Source of the DNA: an uncultured Chloroflexota bacterium | Lineage (GTDB): Bacteria; Chloroflexota; UBA4733 | Assembly (NCBI GenBank): GCA_937967325.1 | Contig: CALBSQ010000403.1 | Coordinates: forward strand, 1 to 5,457 | Length of the DNA: 5,457 bases | Direction of reading: 5' to 3' | Part shown: piece after piece, positions 1 to 5,457 of the stretch | Layout: each line of letters opens with the position of its first letter | Position numbering within the stretch: position 1 is the first letter of the stretch | Made by a program: the position numbers and the translations under genes | Notes under the pieces: model-generated | The model's input: only the letters and a program-made list of their open reading frames with translations | Database searches by the model: none | Told to the model about the DNA's origin: nothing

Positions 1-32
1 CGTCGGCAGCGTCAGATGTGTATAAGAGACAG
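1..32. other. Unclipped Illumina Nextera transposase adapter (artefact)
   Basis: These bases match the Nextera read-1 adapter, which ends in the 19-base Tn5 mosaic end AGATGTGTATAAGAGACAG at positions 14-32; only the first T of the adapter is missing. It is library-preparation sequence left at a contig end, not part of the genome. Translated in the frame of the first gene it yields MYKRQ, a well-known false N-terminus in databases. Any gene call starting before base 33 is therefore wrong, and the contig ends here, so upstream gene context is lost. Confidence 0.97.
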
Positions 33-64
33 CCTATCCCCCAACCCCTGCTTAGGAGTGAAAC

Positions 65-70
65 GAGGAG
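65..70 (+). promoter_or_regulatory. Ribosome binding site of the 2Fe-2S subunit gene
   Basis: The purine-rich GAGGAG lies 4 bases before the ATG at 75. It decides the start in favour of 75, over the adapter-derived ATG at 18 and over the in-frame ATG at 84, for which the spacing would be 13 bases. Confidence 0.75.
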
Positions 71-74
71 CAAC

Positions 75-596
75 ATGCCACGAATGACCCAGGTCGAGAC
101 TACGATCAACGGTGAGCCACGCGCCTTTCTGTGCGAGCCGCGGCAGAGCCTTCTGGAAGTGCTGCGGGAGACACTTGGGCTGACCGGCTCCAAGGAGGGC
201 TGCAATAACGGCAACTGCGGCGCCTGCAGCGTGCTCCTGGATGGACGGTTGGTGAACTCCTGCGTCGTCCTCGCGGTGGAGACGGAAGGAAAGGCCGTCA
301 CGTCCATCGAGGGTATCGCCACGCCAGATGGACTGCACCCCCTGCAGCAGGCCTTCCTGGAGCAGGCGGCACTGCAATGCGGCGTATGCACGCCGGGCTT
401 CATCGTCGCAGCCAAGGCGCTGCTAGACAAGAATCCGCATCCGACGGAGCATGAGATACGATACTGGTTGGCCGGAAACCTCTGCCGGTGTACCGGCTAC
501 GACAAGATCGTGCGTGCCGTGCAAGCGGCGGCGGATAAGCAAGCCGCGACGGCGACGCCAGTCACGCCAGAAAGGATGGAGGTGGCCGCGCGATGA
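75..596 (+). CDS. 2Fe-2S iron-sulfur subunit of a molybdenum hydroxylase (CoxS/XdhC-type small subunit)
   Basis: This 173-residue protein carries two [2Fe-2S] clusters that pass electrons from the molybdenum site towards FAD or another acceptor in xanthine dehydrogenase / CO dehydrogenase family enzymes. The N-terminal plant-ferredoxin-like domain has the motif GCNNGNCGAC, with Cys43, Cys48, Cys51 and Cys63 as cluster ligands. The C-terminal helical domain has QCGVCTPG (Cys102, Cys105) and NLCRCTGY (Cys137, Cys139). All eight ligands are present, so it should be functional. Its length is normal for the family, with a short Ala/Thr-rich tail after about residue 155. There is no signal peptide, as expected for a cytoplasmic subunit. 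The start at 75 has a good ribosome binding site; an apparent extension to 18 reads through adapter. The stop overlaps the next start as ATGA, indicating translational coupling with the catalytic subunit. Family assignment is firm, the substrate is not determined, and the coxS symbol is withheld for that reason. Confidence 0.95.
   Translation: MPRMTQVETTINGEPRAFLCEPRQSLLEVLRETLGLTGSKEGCNNGNCGACSVLLDGRLVNSCVVLAVETEGKAVTSIEGIATPDGLHPLQQAFLEQAALQCGVCTPGFIVAAKALLDKNPHPTEHEIRYWLAGNLCRCTGYDKIVRAVQAAADKQAATATPVTPERMEVAAR
578..584 (+). promoter_or_regulatory. Ribosome binding site of the large subunit gene
   Basis: GGAGGTG lies inside the end of the small-subunit gene, 8 bases before the ATG at 593. 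It is a strong match to the Shine-Dalgarno consensus and supports the overlapping ATGA start at 593. Confidence 0.7.
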
Positions 597-2884
597 TCCT
601 CAAGGAACGTCCGGAAACCGCGACAGCCGAGACTGCACCGCGGTATCAGGTCGTTGGCACCCGCCCGATACGCCACGATGGCCTGGACAAGGTAACGGGA
701 AGAGCCAGATACGGCGCGGACATCATGCTGCCCGGCATGCTGTACGGCAGAGTATTGCGGAGCCCACACGCCCACGCTCGCGTCACTGGTATCGACGTGA
801 GCGCCGCGCTGGCACACCCCGGCGTCTTCGCCGTCGTAACCGGAGCTGATCTGCCCCAGGCCGCCGACTTGATTGTCGACCTCGGGGAGGGTGCGGCCAA
901 CGTTCGCGACATCAGCAGCAACGTCATGGCCATCCACAAGGTGCTCTATCGCGGCCATGCCGTCGCCGCCGTGGCGGCGCGCGACCCGCACACGGCCGAG
1001 GAGGCCGTGCAGCTCATTCGCGCCGACTATGAGCCGTTGCCGGCGGTTCTGGACGTGCGCGCCGCCATGCGGGAGGATGCGCCGCTCCTGAATGAGCGGC
1101 GCCGGACCAAGACGCTCGCCGGTGAGTCCGAGAAACCCAGCAATGTGGCGGAACACATTCGATTCGATTTGGGTGACGTCGACGAGGGCTTCAAACAGGC
1201 CGACGTGGTCATCGAGCGCGAGTTCACCACCTCGATGGTCCACCAGGGCTACATCGAGCCGCAGAACGGCACGGCCCTGTGGACGACCGACGGTCATCTC
1301 ACCTGTTGGACGAGCACGCAAGGCGCCTTTGGTGTCCGCCAGCAGCTTTCAGAGCTGCTCAAGCTGCCGATCTCTCAGGTCAAGGTGATCCCGATGGAGA
1401 TCGGCGGCGGCTTCGGCGGCAAGATCGATGTCTATCTCGAGCCGGTGGCAGCGCTGCTCTCGCGCAAGTCGGGGCGGCCGGTGAAGATGACGATGAGCCG
1501 CAGCGAAGTGTTCGAGGGGACCGGACCCACGTCCGGCTCCTACATGAAGCTGAAGATGGGCGCCACCAAGGCCGGTCGAATCGTCGCAGCCCAAGCGTAC
1601 ATGGCCTACGAGGCAGGCGCCTATCCCGGCTCCGCCATTGGCGCGGGCACCAGGACCATGCTATCGCCCTACGACATCCCCCACGTGCTCATCGATGGCT
1701 TCGATGTCGTCTCGAACAAGCCGAAGACCAGCGCCTACCGCGCGCCCGGCGCGCCGGCCGCCGCCTTCGCCGCGGAGACGGTCGTCGACGAGCTGGCCGA
1801 AAAACTCGGCATCGACCCCATCGAGTTCCGCAAGATGAACGCCTCCAAGGAAGGGACGCGCCAGGTCAACGGACGGCCCTTCGGCATCATCGGCAATGTC
1901 GAGTGCCTGGAGGCGGCTGAGCGTTCCGATCATTGGAACGCACCGTTCAGCGGCCCCTGGCGCGGCCGGGGCGTTGCCTCCGGCTTCTGGTTCAACGGTG
2001 GCGGCAGCGCCAGTCTGACGGCAAGCGTCAACCCCGACGGCACGGTCAGCCTTGTCGAAGGCTCGACCGACATCGGCGGCAGCCGCGCCTCCATCGCCAT
2101 CATGCTCGCCGAAACGCTCGGCATCCCGGCGGAGGATGTCCACCCTGCTGTTGGCGATACCGATTCAATCGGGCACACCGACGTCACGGGCGGGAGCAGT
2201 GCGACTTTCAAGAGCGGCTGGGCCGCCTACGAGGCAGCACTGGACGTGAAGCGGCAGCTGGTGGAGCGAGCGGCACTGATCTGGCAGGTTCCCGTGGAGT
2301 CGGTCAGCTACGAAGCGGGCGTGCTCACCGGTCGGGACGATTCGGAACAGCGCCTGACGTTCAAAGAAATCGCCTCGCGGCTCGGTCGTACCGGAGCGCC
2401 GGTGGTTGGGCGCGCCACGGTGCGACAGTCGGGCGCCGGCCCCGCCTTTGGCACGCACATCGCCGACGTCGAGGTAGACCCCGACACCGGCAAGGTGCAG
2501 GTGCTCCGCTACACGATCGTGCAAGATGCCGGAACGGCCATCCACCCCAGCTACGTCGAAGGACAGATGCAGGGCGGCGTTGCCCAAGGAGTCGGTTGGG
2601 CGCTCAACGAGACCTACGACTACGACAACGCCGGTCGCATGATGAACTCGAGCTTCCTGGACTACCGCATGCCCACGGCGCTGGACCTCCCCAAGATCGA
2701 GACCATTATCGTCGAGGTGCCGAATCCCGGCCACCCCTACGGTGTGCGCGGCGTGGGCGAGGTACCGATCGTGCCGCCGCTGGCCGCGATGGCCAACGCG
2801 ATCTATCGCGCCACCGGCGTCCGTTTCCGAGAGTTGCCGATGTCGCCCGCGGTGGTGCTGAAAGCGCTCGGCAAGCTGGACTAA
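593..2884 (+). CDS. Molybdopterin-binding catalytic subunit of a xanthine dehydrogenase-family hydroxylase
   Basis: This 763-residue protein is the molybdenum-cofactor subunit, which hydroxylates its substrate using water-derived oxygen and sends electrons to the 2Fe-2S subunit encoded just before it. The N-terminal hammerhead domain starts with the typical DGLDKVTGRARY (29-40) and LRSPHAHA (55-62). The cofactor-binding domains show HQGYIEPQ (217-224), GGGFGGK (271-277), the active-site loop AYRAPGAP (381-388), DIGGS (493-497), GDTDS (from 521) and GVRGVGE near the C-terminus. Glu723 in the last motif matches the catalytic base of the superfamily, so the enzyme looks active. The length is normal, slightly shorter than CoxL. 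The loop at 381-388 differs from both CO dehydrogenase signatures (form I AYxCSFR, form II AYRGAGR), so CO oxidation is unlikely. Aldehydes, N-heterocycles or acyl-CoA aromatics are all possible substrates; none can be chosen from the sequence. It is translationally coupled to the upstream gene and followed 7 bases later by a MoaD-like gene. Confidence 0.95.
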   Translation: MILKERPETATAETAPRYQVVGTRPIRHDGLDKVTGRARYGADIMLPGMLYGRVLRSPHAHARVTGIDVSAALAHPGVFAVVTGADLPQAADLIVDLGEGAANVRDISSNVMAIHKVLYRGHAVAAVAARDPHTAEEAVQLIRADYEPLPAVLDVRAAMREDAPLLNERRRTKTLAGESEKPSNVAEHIRFDLGDVDEGFKQADVVIEREFTTSMVHQGYIEPQNGTALWTTDGHLTCWTSTQGAFGVRQQLSELLKLPISQVKVIPMEIGGGFGGKIDVYLEPVAALLSRKSGRPVKMTMSRSEVFEGTGPTSGSYMKLKMGATKAGRIVAAQAYMAYEAGAYPGSAIGAGTRTMLSPYDIPHVLIDGFDVVSNKPKTSAYRAPGAPAAAFAAETVVDELAEKLGIDPIEFRKMNASKEGTRQVNGRPFGIIGNVECLEAAERSDHWNAPFSGPWRGRGVASGFWFNGGGSASLTASVNPDGTVSLVEGSTDIGGSRASIAIMLAETLGIPAEDVHPAVGDTDSIGHTDVTGGSSATFKSGWAAYEAALDVKRQLVERAALIWQVPVESVSYEAGVLTGRDDSEQRLTFKEIASRLGRTGAPVVGRATVRQSGAGPAFGTHIADVEVDPDTGKVQVLRYTIVQDAGTAIHPSYVEGQMQGGVAQGVGWALNETYDYDNAGRMMNSSFLDYRMPTALDLPKIETIIVEVPNPGHPYGVRGVGEVPIVPPLAAMANAIYRATGVRFRELPMSPAVVLKALGKLD

Positions 2885-2891
2885 GCAGGCC

Positions 2892-3155
2892 ATGGCGGTC
2901 GTGTGGATTCCCCCCCTGCTGCGCCCGCTGGCTGGGGGGGAGAAGCAGGTGACGGTGTCGGGCGCCACGGTCGCTCAGGTGATTGAGGCGCTCGACGCCA
3001 GGTATCCCGGCCTGAAGGCCCGCATCAGCAGCGGTGATGGCCTACGGCCCGGTGTCGCCGTGGGCGTGGACGGCACGCTCGCGACGCTCGGCTTGCTGGA
3101 GCCGGTCGGAGAGAACAGCGAGGTGGAGATCTTTCCCGCCATCAGCGGAGGCTGA
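2892..3155 (+). CDS. MoaD/ThiS-family ubiquitin-like sulfur carrier protein
   Basis: This 87-residue protein resembles MoaD, the small subunit of molybdopterin synthase. MoaD carries sulfur as a C-terminal thiocarboxylate used by MoaE to make the dithiolene of molybdopterin. The sequence fits the beta-grasp fold: a first strand with PPLLRPLAGG (residues 7-16), a helix around ATVAQVIEALDARYPG, DGLRPGVAVGVDG in the middle, and the end EIFPAISGG, whose terminal Gly-Gly is the activation site. The length is typical. The gene begins 7 bases after the large-subunit stop with only a weak AGG before its ATG, so translation is probably coupled to the gene upstream. The neighbour's need for molybdopterin makes a MoaD role more likely than ThiS (thiazole synthesis), but this is inference. 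Codons 7-17 include a C7 tract (2910-2916) and a G7 tract (2934-2940); the reading frame through both agrees with the family, so they are not miscounted here. Confidence 0.9.
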   Translation: MAVVWIPPLLRPLAGGEKQVTVSGATVAQVIEALDARYPGLKARISSGDGLRPGVAVGVDGTLATLGLLEPVGENSEVEIFPAISGG

Positions 3156-3244
3156 GTCGACGCGGCGGGCGTGCCGCCATCAGGATGCCGGCGCTGGCGG
3201 AAACCACGTAGTCGTACTGGCTCGGTGAGGTAAAGGGTGATGCA
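3156..3244. other. Intergenic gap between convergent genes
   Basis: These 89 bases separate the end of the MoaD-like gene from the true end of the LuxR-type domain on the other strand. The only notable structure is a short GGCGG/CCGCC inverted repeat (3164-3168 with 3174-3178) without a T-run on either strand. No coding potential, promoter or RNA gene is evident. Confidence 0.5.
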
Positions 3245-3385
3245 CTAGGCGAGGTCATGGCGGAAGGCGAAGGCGGTGGCGTCGGCCTTCCCACGAGCGT
3301 TGATCTTGGCGTACAGGTTCGTGATGTGCCGCTCCACCGTGCGAACGCTGACTCGTAGCGCCACCGCCATCTCGAGATTGCTCCT
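3245..3385 (-). pseudogene. Out-of-frame C-terminal end of the LuxR-type DNA-binding domain
   Basis: Reading the minus strand from 3385 to the TAG at 3247-3245 gives 46 residues that complete the LuxR/GerE helix-turn-helix begun by the adjoining gene. They open with RSNLEMAVALRVSVRTVERH and go on through ITNLYAKIN, matching the turn and recognition helix (S-x-RTVE-x-H, then N-x-Y-x-K). The upstream gene ends with LTGRELEVLQLIAAG and a TAG at 3386-3384; skipping one base at 3386 joins the two into one continuous domain. The segment has no start codon or ribosome binding site of its own and is not a separate gene. Its intact frame and natural stop suggest a recent mutation or a sequencing or assembly error, not long-standing decay. 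Confidence 0.9.
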
Positions 3386-5282
3386 AGCCGGCCGCGATCA
3401 ACTGCAGCACCTCCAGCTCACGCCCGGTGAGCCCGCCTAGATCGCCTAGAATGGGCAGCGGCCTGTCCCTACTCCCGCCACCCTGGCCCCGCCCCTGCCA
3501 CGCCAAAGCCGTGGGCGCCTCGTCGCGCAGCTGGATCAACGCCGGCCCCTCATTCCCTAGCGGAACGGAGGTCCGCGCCGGGAGGCGCTCCGGCAAGCCC
3601 ATGCCCTCGCTTGTCCATCCCTGGAGACACCGCAACCGGCGCAGGGCGCCGGCAAGGCGAACACCGACTTCGCCGTCGCCGCCACCGTTTGCGCTCCCGG
3701 CCAGCGCGGCCTGGAGGTTCGCTTGCTCTGCCGCCAGCCGCCGGGGCCATCCCTGCCGCTCGCCGGCCTTGAGCGCGCGGTGCGCACCCTCGGCCAGCGG
3801 GAGATAAAAGCTGGCATGCCGACGCCGCAGCGTCACCTCCTCGCCGCTTCGTTCCAAGTGCTCACGGGCGTAGTCGCGCAGGGTCTTCAACATCCAAAAG
3901 CGCCGCTCTCCATCCGGATGAACCTCTTGGAGGATCAGGCTCCGGTCCAGCAGCGAGGTAAGGCCATCCACGATGGCCGTTGGACTCTCAGCAAGCACGG
4001 CCTCCGCCGCTGCCAGCGTCCAGCCACCGGCGAAGACGGCTAGCCGGCGGAAAAGTTGCCGCTGCTCCGGCGGCAGCAAGACATAGCTCCAGTTGCTGGT
4101 CGACCGTAGGCTCTGCTGCCGTGCCGGCAGGTCGCACGATCCGCCCGTCAGGACGGAAAGCGGTCGTTCCAGACGGGCAAGAAGCTCGCTCGGCGACAAC
4201 ACGCGGATGCGTGCCGCCGCCAGCTCGATAGCCAGCGGGATACCATCCAGCCGGCGGCAGATCTCTGCCACCGTCCGACCATTGTCTACCGTCACCGCGA
4301 AGCCTGGCTGGACTGCCTTCGCCCGTTCCACGAAGAGACGAACAGCCGCGGTCTGCTGAAGCTGCTCCGCTCGAGGCGAATGACGCGTGTCGGGCAACTG
4401 CAAGGGCGAGACGGAGTAGCAGTGCTCTCCCTGGAGGTGCAACACCGTCTGGCTGGTAACGAGGATCTTGAGGCACGGACAGCATGCCAACAGCTCCGCG
4501 AGCAAGGAAGCGGCAGGGAGCACGTGCTCGAAGGTGTCGAGTAGCAGCAAGAGAGACTTGTCGCCAATCTGGTCGGTCACGGCTTGTGGTGGCGAGCGCC
4601 CACGATGTTCCGCTGCCCGGAGAACCTTGGCGATTGCGGCAAGGATAGCGCCAGGCTCGCGTACTGGGGCCAGCGACACCGAATAGACGCCGCCCGCCAT
4701 ACTGTCCAGCAAATCGGCCGCTACCGCCAGCGCCAGGCGCGTCTTGCCCGCCCCGCCGGGACCAGTCAGGGTCACCAGGCGAACGTCCTCACGGAGCAGG
4801 AGTTGCCGAACTGCCTGCCGCTCGTGCTCCCTCCCGATCAATCCCGTAGGAAACGACGGCAGGTTGTGGTTCGGAAACCCCGAAGCCCGCATTACCTCCG
4901 CTACCCTTGACGTTCGACCCATCGCCTGCCCGCCGCGCGGCCGCGGCTGCGCGGCCTGCTCAAGCAGCTCTCGCTGGGGCGGCAGGAGGGCCAAGGCTGC
5001 GAGGAGCCGCCGCACTGTGTCCCGCTGCGGTTGCTTGTTGCGCTGCTCCAGGCCCTGTATGGCCCGTCCACTAATCCCGGCCTTCGCAGCCAGCCCTTCC
5101 TGGGTCAGCCCAGCATCGACCCGGAACTGCCTGAGCAGGGCGCCAAACGATGAGCTGACCCCCACTGCCGATGAGGTTTCCGGCTGGCCGGCCAAGCAAC
5201 TGCTCTGGTCGAGCGTCGGGGCGTGGCCCGGCGTGTCCCCAGTCGCCACCGGATCGGGAGCGTGTGACCGCTGCGCGGGCAT
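3384..5282 (-). CDS. XRE-STAND ATPase-LuxR transcriptional regulator, truncated in the LuxR domain by a frameshift
   Basis: This 632-residue product is a multidomain regulator of the STAND (signal-transduction NTPase) type, in which ATP-dependent oligomerisation controls DNA binding. In order it has a disordered N-terminus of about 45 residues; an XRE helix-turn-helix (46-99, with GLTQEGLAAKAGISGRAIQ); the introduction to the ATPase, FPTGLIGRE (144-152); Walker A GPGGAGKT (174-181); Walker B LLLLLDTFEH (244-253); TSQ in the sensor strand (276-278); GIPLAIELAAAR (347-358); a winged-helix region with NWSYVLL and LFRRLAVFAGGWTL; and finally LTGRELEVLQLIAAG (618-632), the first helix of a LuxR domain cut by TAG. 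Restoring one base gives 678 residues. The TPR array common in relatives is almost absent: only about 30-60 loosely similar residues separate the STAND part from the LuxR domain. I chose the ATG at 5282 for its AGGTGA site; the frame could open at TTG 5423 (679 residues), which lacks one. It converges on the hydroxylase operon, so regulation of that operon is not implied. Confidence 0.85.
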   Translation of the reverse strand: MPAQRSHAPDPVATGDTPGHAPTLDQSSCLAGQPETSSAVGVSSSFGALLRQFRVDAGLTQEGLAAKAGISGRAIQGLEQRNKQPQRDTVRRLLAALALLPPQRELLEQAAQPRPRGGQAMGRTSRVAEVMRASGFPNHNLPSFPTGLIGREHERQAVRQLLLREDVRLVTLTGPGGAGKTRLALAVAADLLDSMAGGVYSVSLAPVREPGAILAAIAKVLRAAEHRGRSPPQAVTDQIGDKSLLLLLDTFEHVLPAASLLAELLACCPCLKILVTSQTVLHLQGEHCYSVSPLQLPDTRHSPRAEQLQQTAAVRLFVERAKAVQPGFAVTVDNGRTVAEICRRLDGIPLAIELAAARIRVLSPSELLARLERPLSVLTGGSCDLPARQQSLRSTSNWSYVLLPPEQRQLFRRLAVFAGGWTLAAAEAVLAESPTAIVDGLTSLLDRSLILQEVHPDGERRFWMLKTLRDYAREHLERSGEEVTLRRRHASFYLPLAEGAHRALKAGERQGWPRRLAAEQANLQAALAGSANGGGDGEVGVRLAGALRRLRCLQGWTSEGMGLPERLPARTSVPLGNEGPALIQLRDEAPTALAWQGRGQGGGSRDRPLPILGDLGGLTGRELEVLQLIAAG

Positions 5283-5284
5283 TG

Positions 5285-5296
5285 CCTCACCTTCCC
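5285..5296 (-). promoter_or_regulatory. Ribosome binding site of the STAND regulator
   Basis: On the minus strand GGGAAGGTGAGG precedes the ATG at 5282. The AGGTGA within it sits 4 bases from the start codon, in line with anti-Shine-Dalgarno pairing. The earlier in-frame TTG at 5423 has no such site, so this decides the start. Confidence 0.6.
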
Positions 5297-5457
5297 GTTG
5301 TCGCCGCCACGGGGCCGGCCTTTCGCGGCAGTACTCACCTTTCTGGCCGCCGGCGCGGAAAAGGTGAGCAACGGTCCGTTTCTTCGTAGACGCCGCGGCG
5401 CCTGTACGCAATAGTGTACTCAACCGAACGGATATTCATAGTGGCGCCCGCTGACGG
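5297..5457 (-). other. Probable 5' region of the STAND regulator, no firm promoter
   Basis: This stretch lies upstream of the chosen regulator start. The part at 5403-5442 is richer in A and T than its surroundings and would be the natural place for a promoter, but I cannot fit convincing -35 and -10 boxes. It contains the heptamer GTACTCA twice (5331-5337 and 5416-5422) and an imperfect inverted repeat GTACGC-AATA-GTGTAC (5404-5419). The regulator frame stays open to TTG 5423, with an in-frame TGA just beyond it, so part of the region could instead be coding. Confidence 0.35.

Noticed and set aside
18..74. N-terminal extension of the 2Fe-2S subunit starting at ATG 18
   Set aside because: The first codons lie in the adapter and the rest has no family similarity; ATG 75 has a proper ribosome binding site.
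497..1321. Long antisense open frame (274 codons) over the start of the large subunit
   Set aside because: It lies opposite a strongly conserved gene, and such open frames are expected in GC-rich DNA. Its translation shows no recognisable domain.
593..2884. Calling the enzyme a true CO dehydrogenase (CoxL)
   Set aside because: The active-site loop has neither the form I nor the form II signature; only general family features are shared.
1279..2952. Long same-strand open frames (1279-1920 and 1933-2952) within the large subunit
   Set aside because: Their translations are Arg-rich and low in complexity, typical of out-of-frame reading of GC-rich genes, and they overlap conserved motifs of the true frame.
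2165..2968. Antisense open frame of 267 codons over the end of the large subunit
   Set aside because: It is a shadow of the conserved gene on the other strand, with no motif and no ribosome binding site that I can see.
3164..3178. GGCGG/CCGCC hairpin as an intrinsic terminator between the convergent genes
   Set aside because: The stem is only 5 bp and there is no T-run on either strand; such short inverted repeats are frequent in GC-rich DNA.
3375..3400. Programmed +1 frameshifting into the LuxR frame
   Set aside because: A release-factor-2-like site needs a slippery codon that re-pairs after the shift and a closely spaced internal Shine-Dalgarno. GGC before TAG re-pairs poorly, and the nearest GGAGG is roughly 20 bases away.
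5335..5439. Small minus-strand open frame of 34 codons (ATG at 5439) as a leader peptide
   Set aside because: No ribosome binding site precedes it, and its Arg-rich sequence shows no recognisable feature.

Overview
This is a GC-rich bacterial window that is almost certainly the edge of a shotgun-assembled contig. Bases 1-32 are not biological: they match the Illumina Nextera read-1 transposase adapter, lacking only its first T, so genuine sequence starts at 33. The genes point to a GC-rich bacterium of the Chloroflexota (Thermomicrobia-like) or Actinobacteria type. That rests on recalled family resemblance of the large STAND regulator and the MoaD-like protein, and it is tentative.

Left part (75-3155, + strand): a compact three-gene operon for a molybdenum hydroxylase of the xanthine dehydrogenase / CO dehydrogenase superfamily. 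It holds the 2Fe-2S electron-transfer subunit (75-596), the molybdopterin-binding catalytic subunit (593-2884, overlapping the first gene by ATGA) and a MoaD/ThiS-like sulfur carrier ending in Gly-Gly (2892-3155, 7 nt after the large-subunit stop). The carrier would donate sulfur for molybdopterin synthesis, so enzyme and cofactor supply are coupled. The catalytic loop reads AYRAPGAP, which is neither the form I nor the form II CO dehydrogenase signature, so the substrate is unknown. No FAD subunit is present; it may lie upstream, beyond the contig edge.

Middle (3156-3244): an 89-base gap between convergent genes, with no convincing terminator.

Right part (3245-5282, - strand): a large transcriptional regulator with an N-terminal XRE-type helix-turn-helix, an NB-ARC/STAND ATPase core and a C-terminal LuxR-type helix-turn-helix. 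A one-base frameshift at about 3386 puts a TAG stop inside the LuxR domain; the remaining 46 codons are intact in the next frame (3385 down to 3245). The tetratricopeptide sensor region usual between the ATPase and LuxR domains is nearly absent. Upstream of it, 5283-5457 holds the likely 5' region, with short repeats but no confident promoter.

I found no RNA genes, CRISPR arrays or insertion sequences. The window looks like an ordinary metabolic operon beside a regulator. The points most worth a second look are the broken, sensor-less regulator and the uncharacterised hydroxylase clade.
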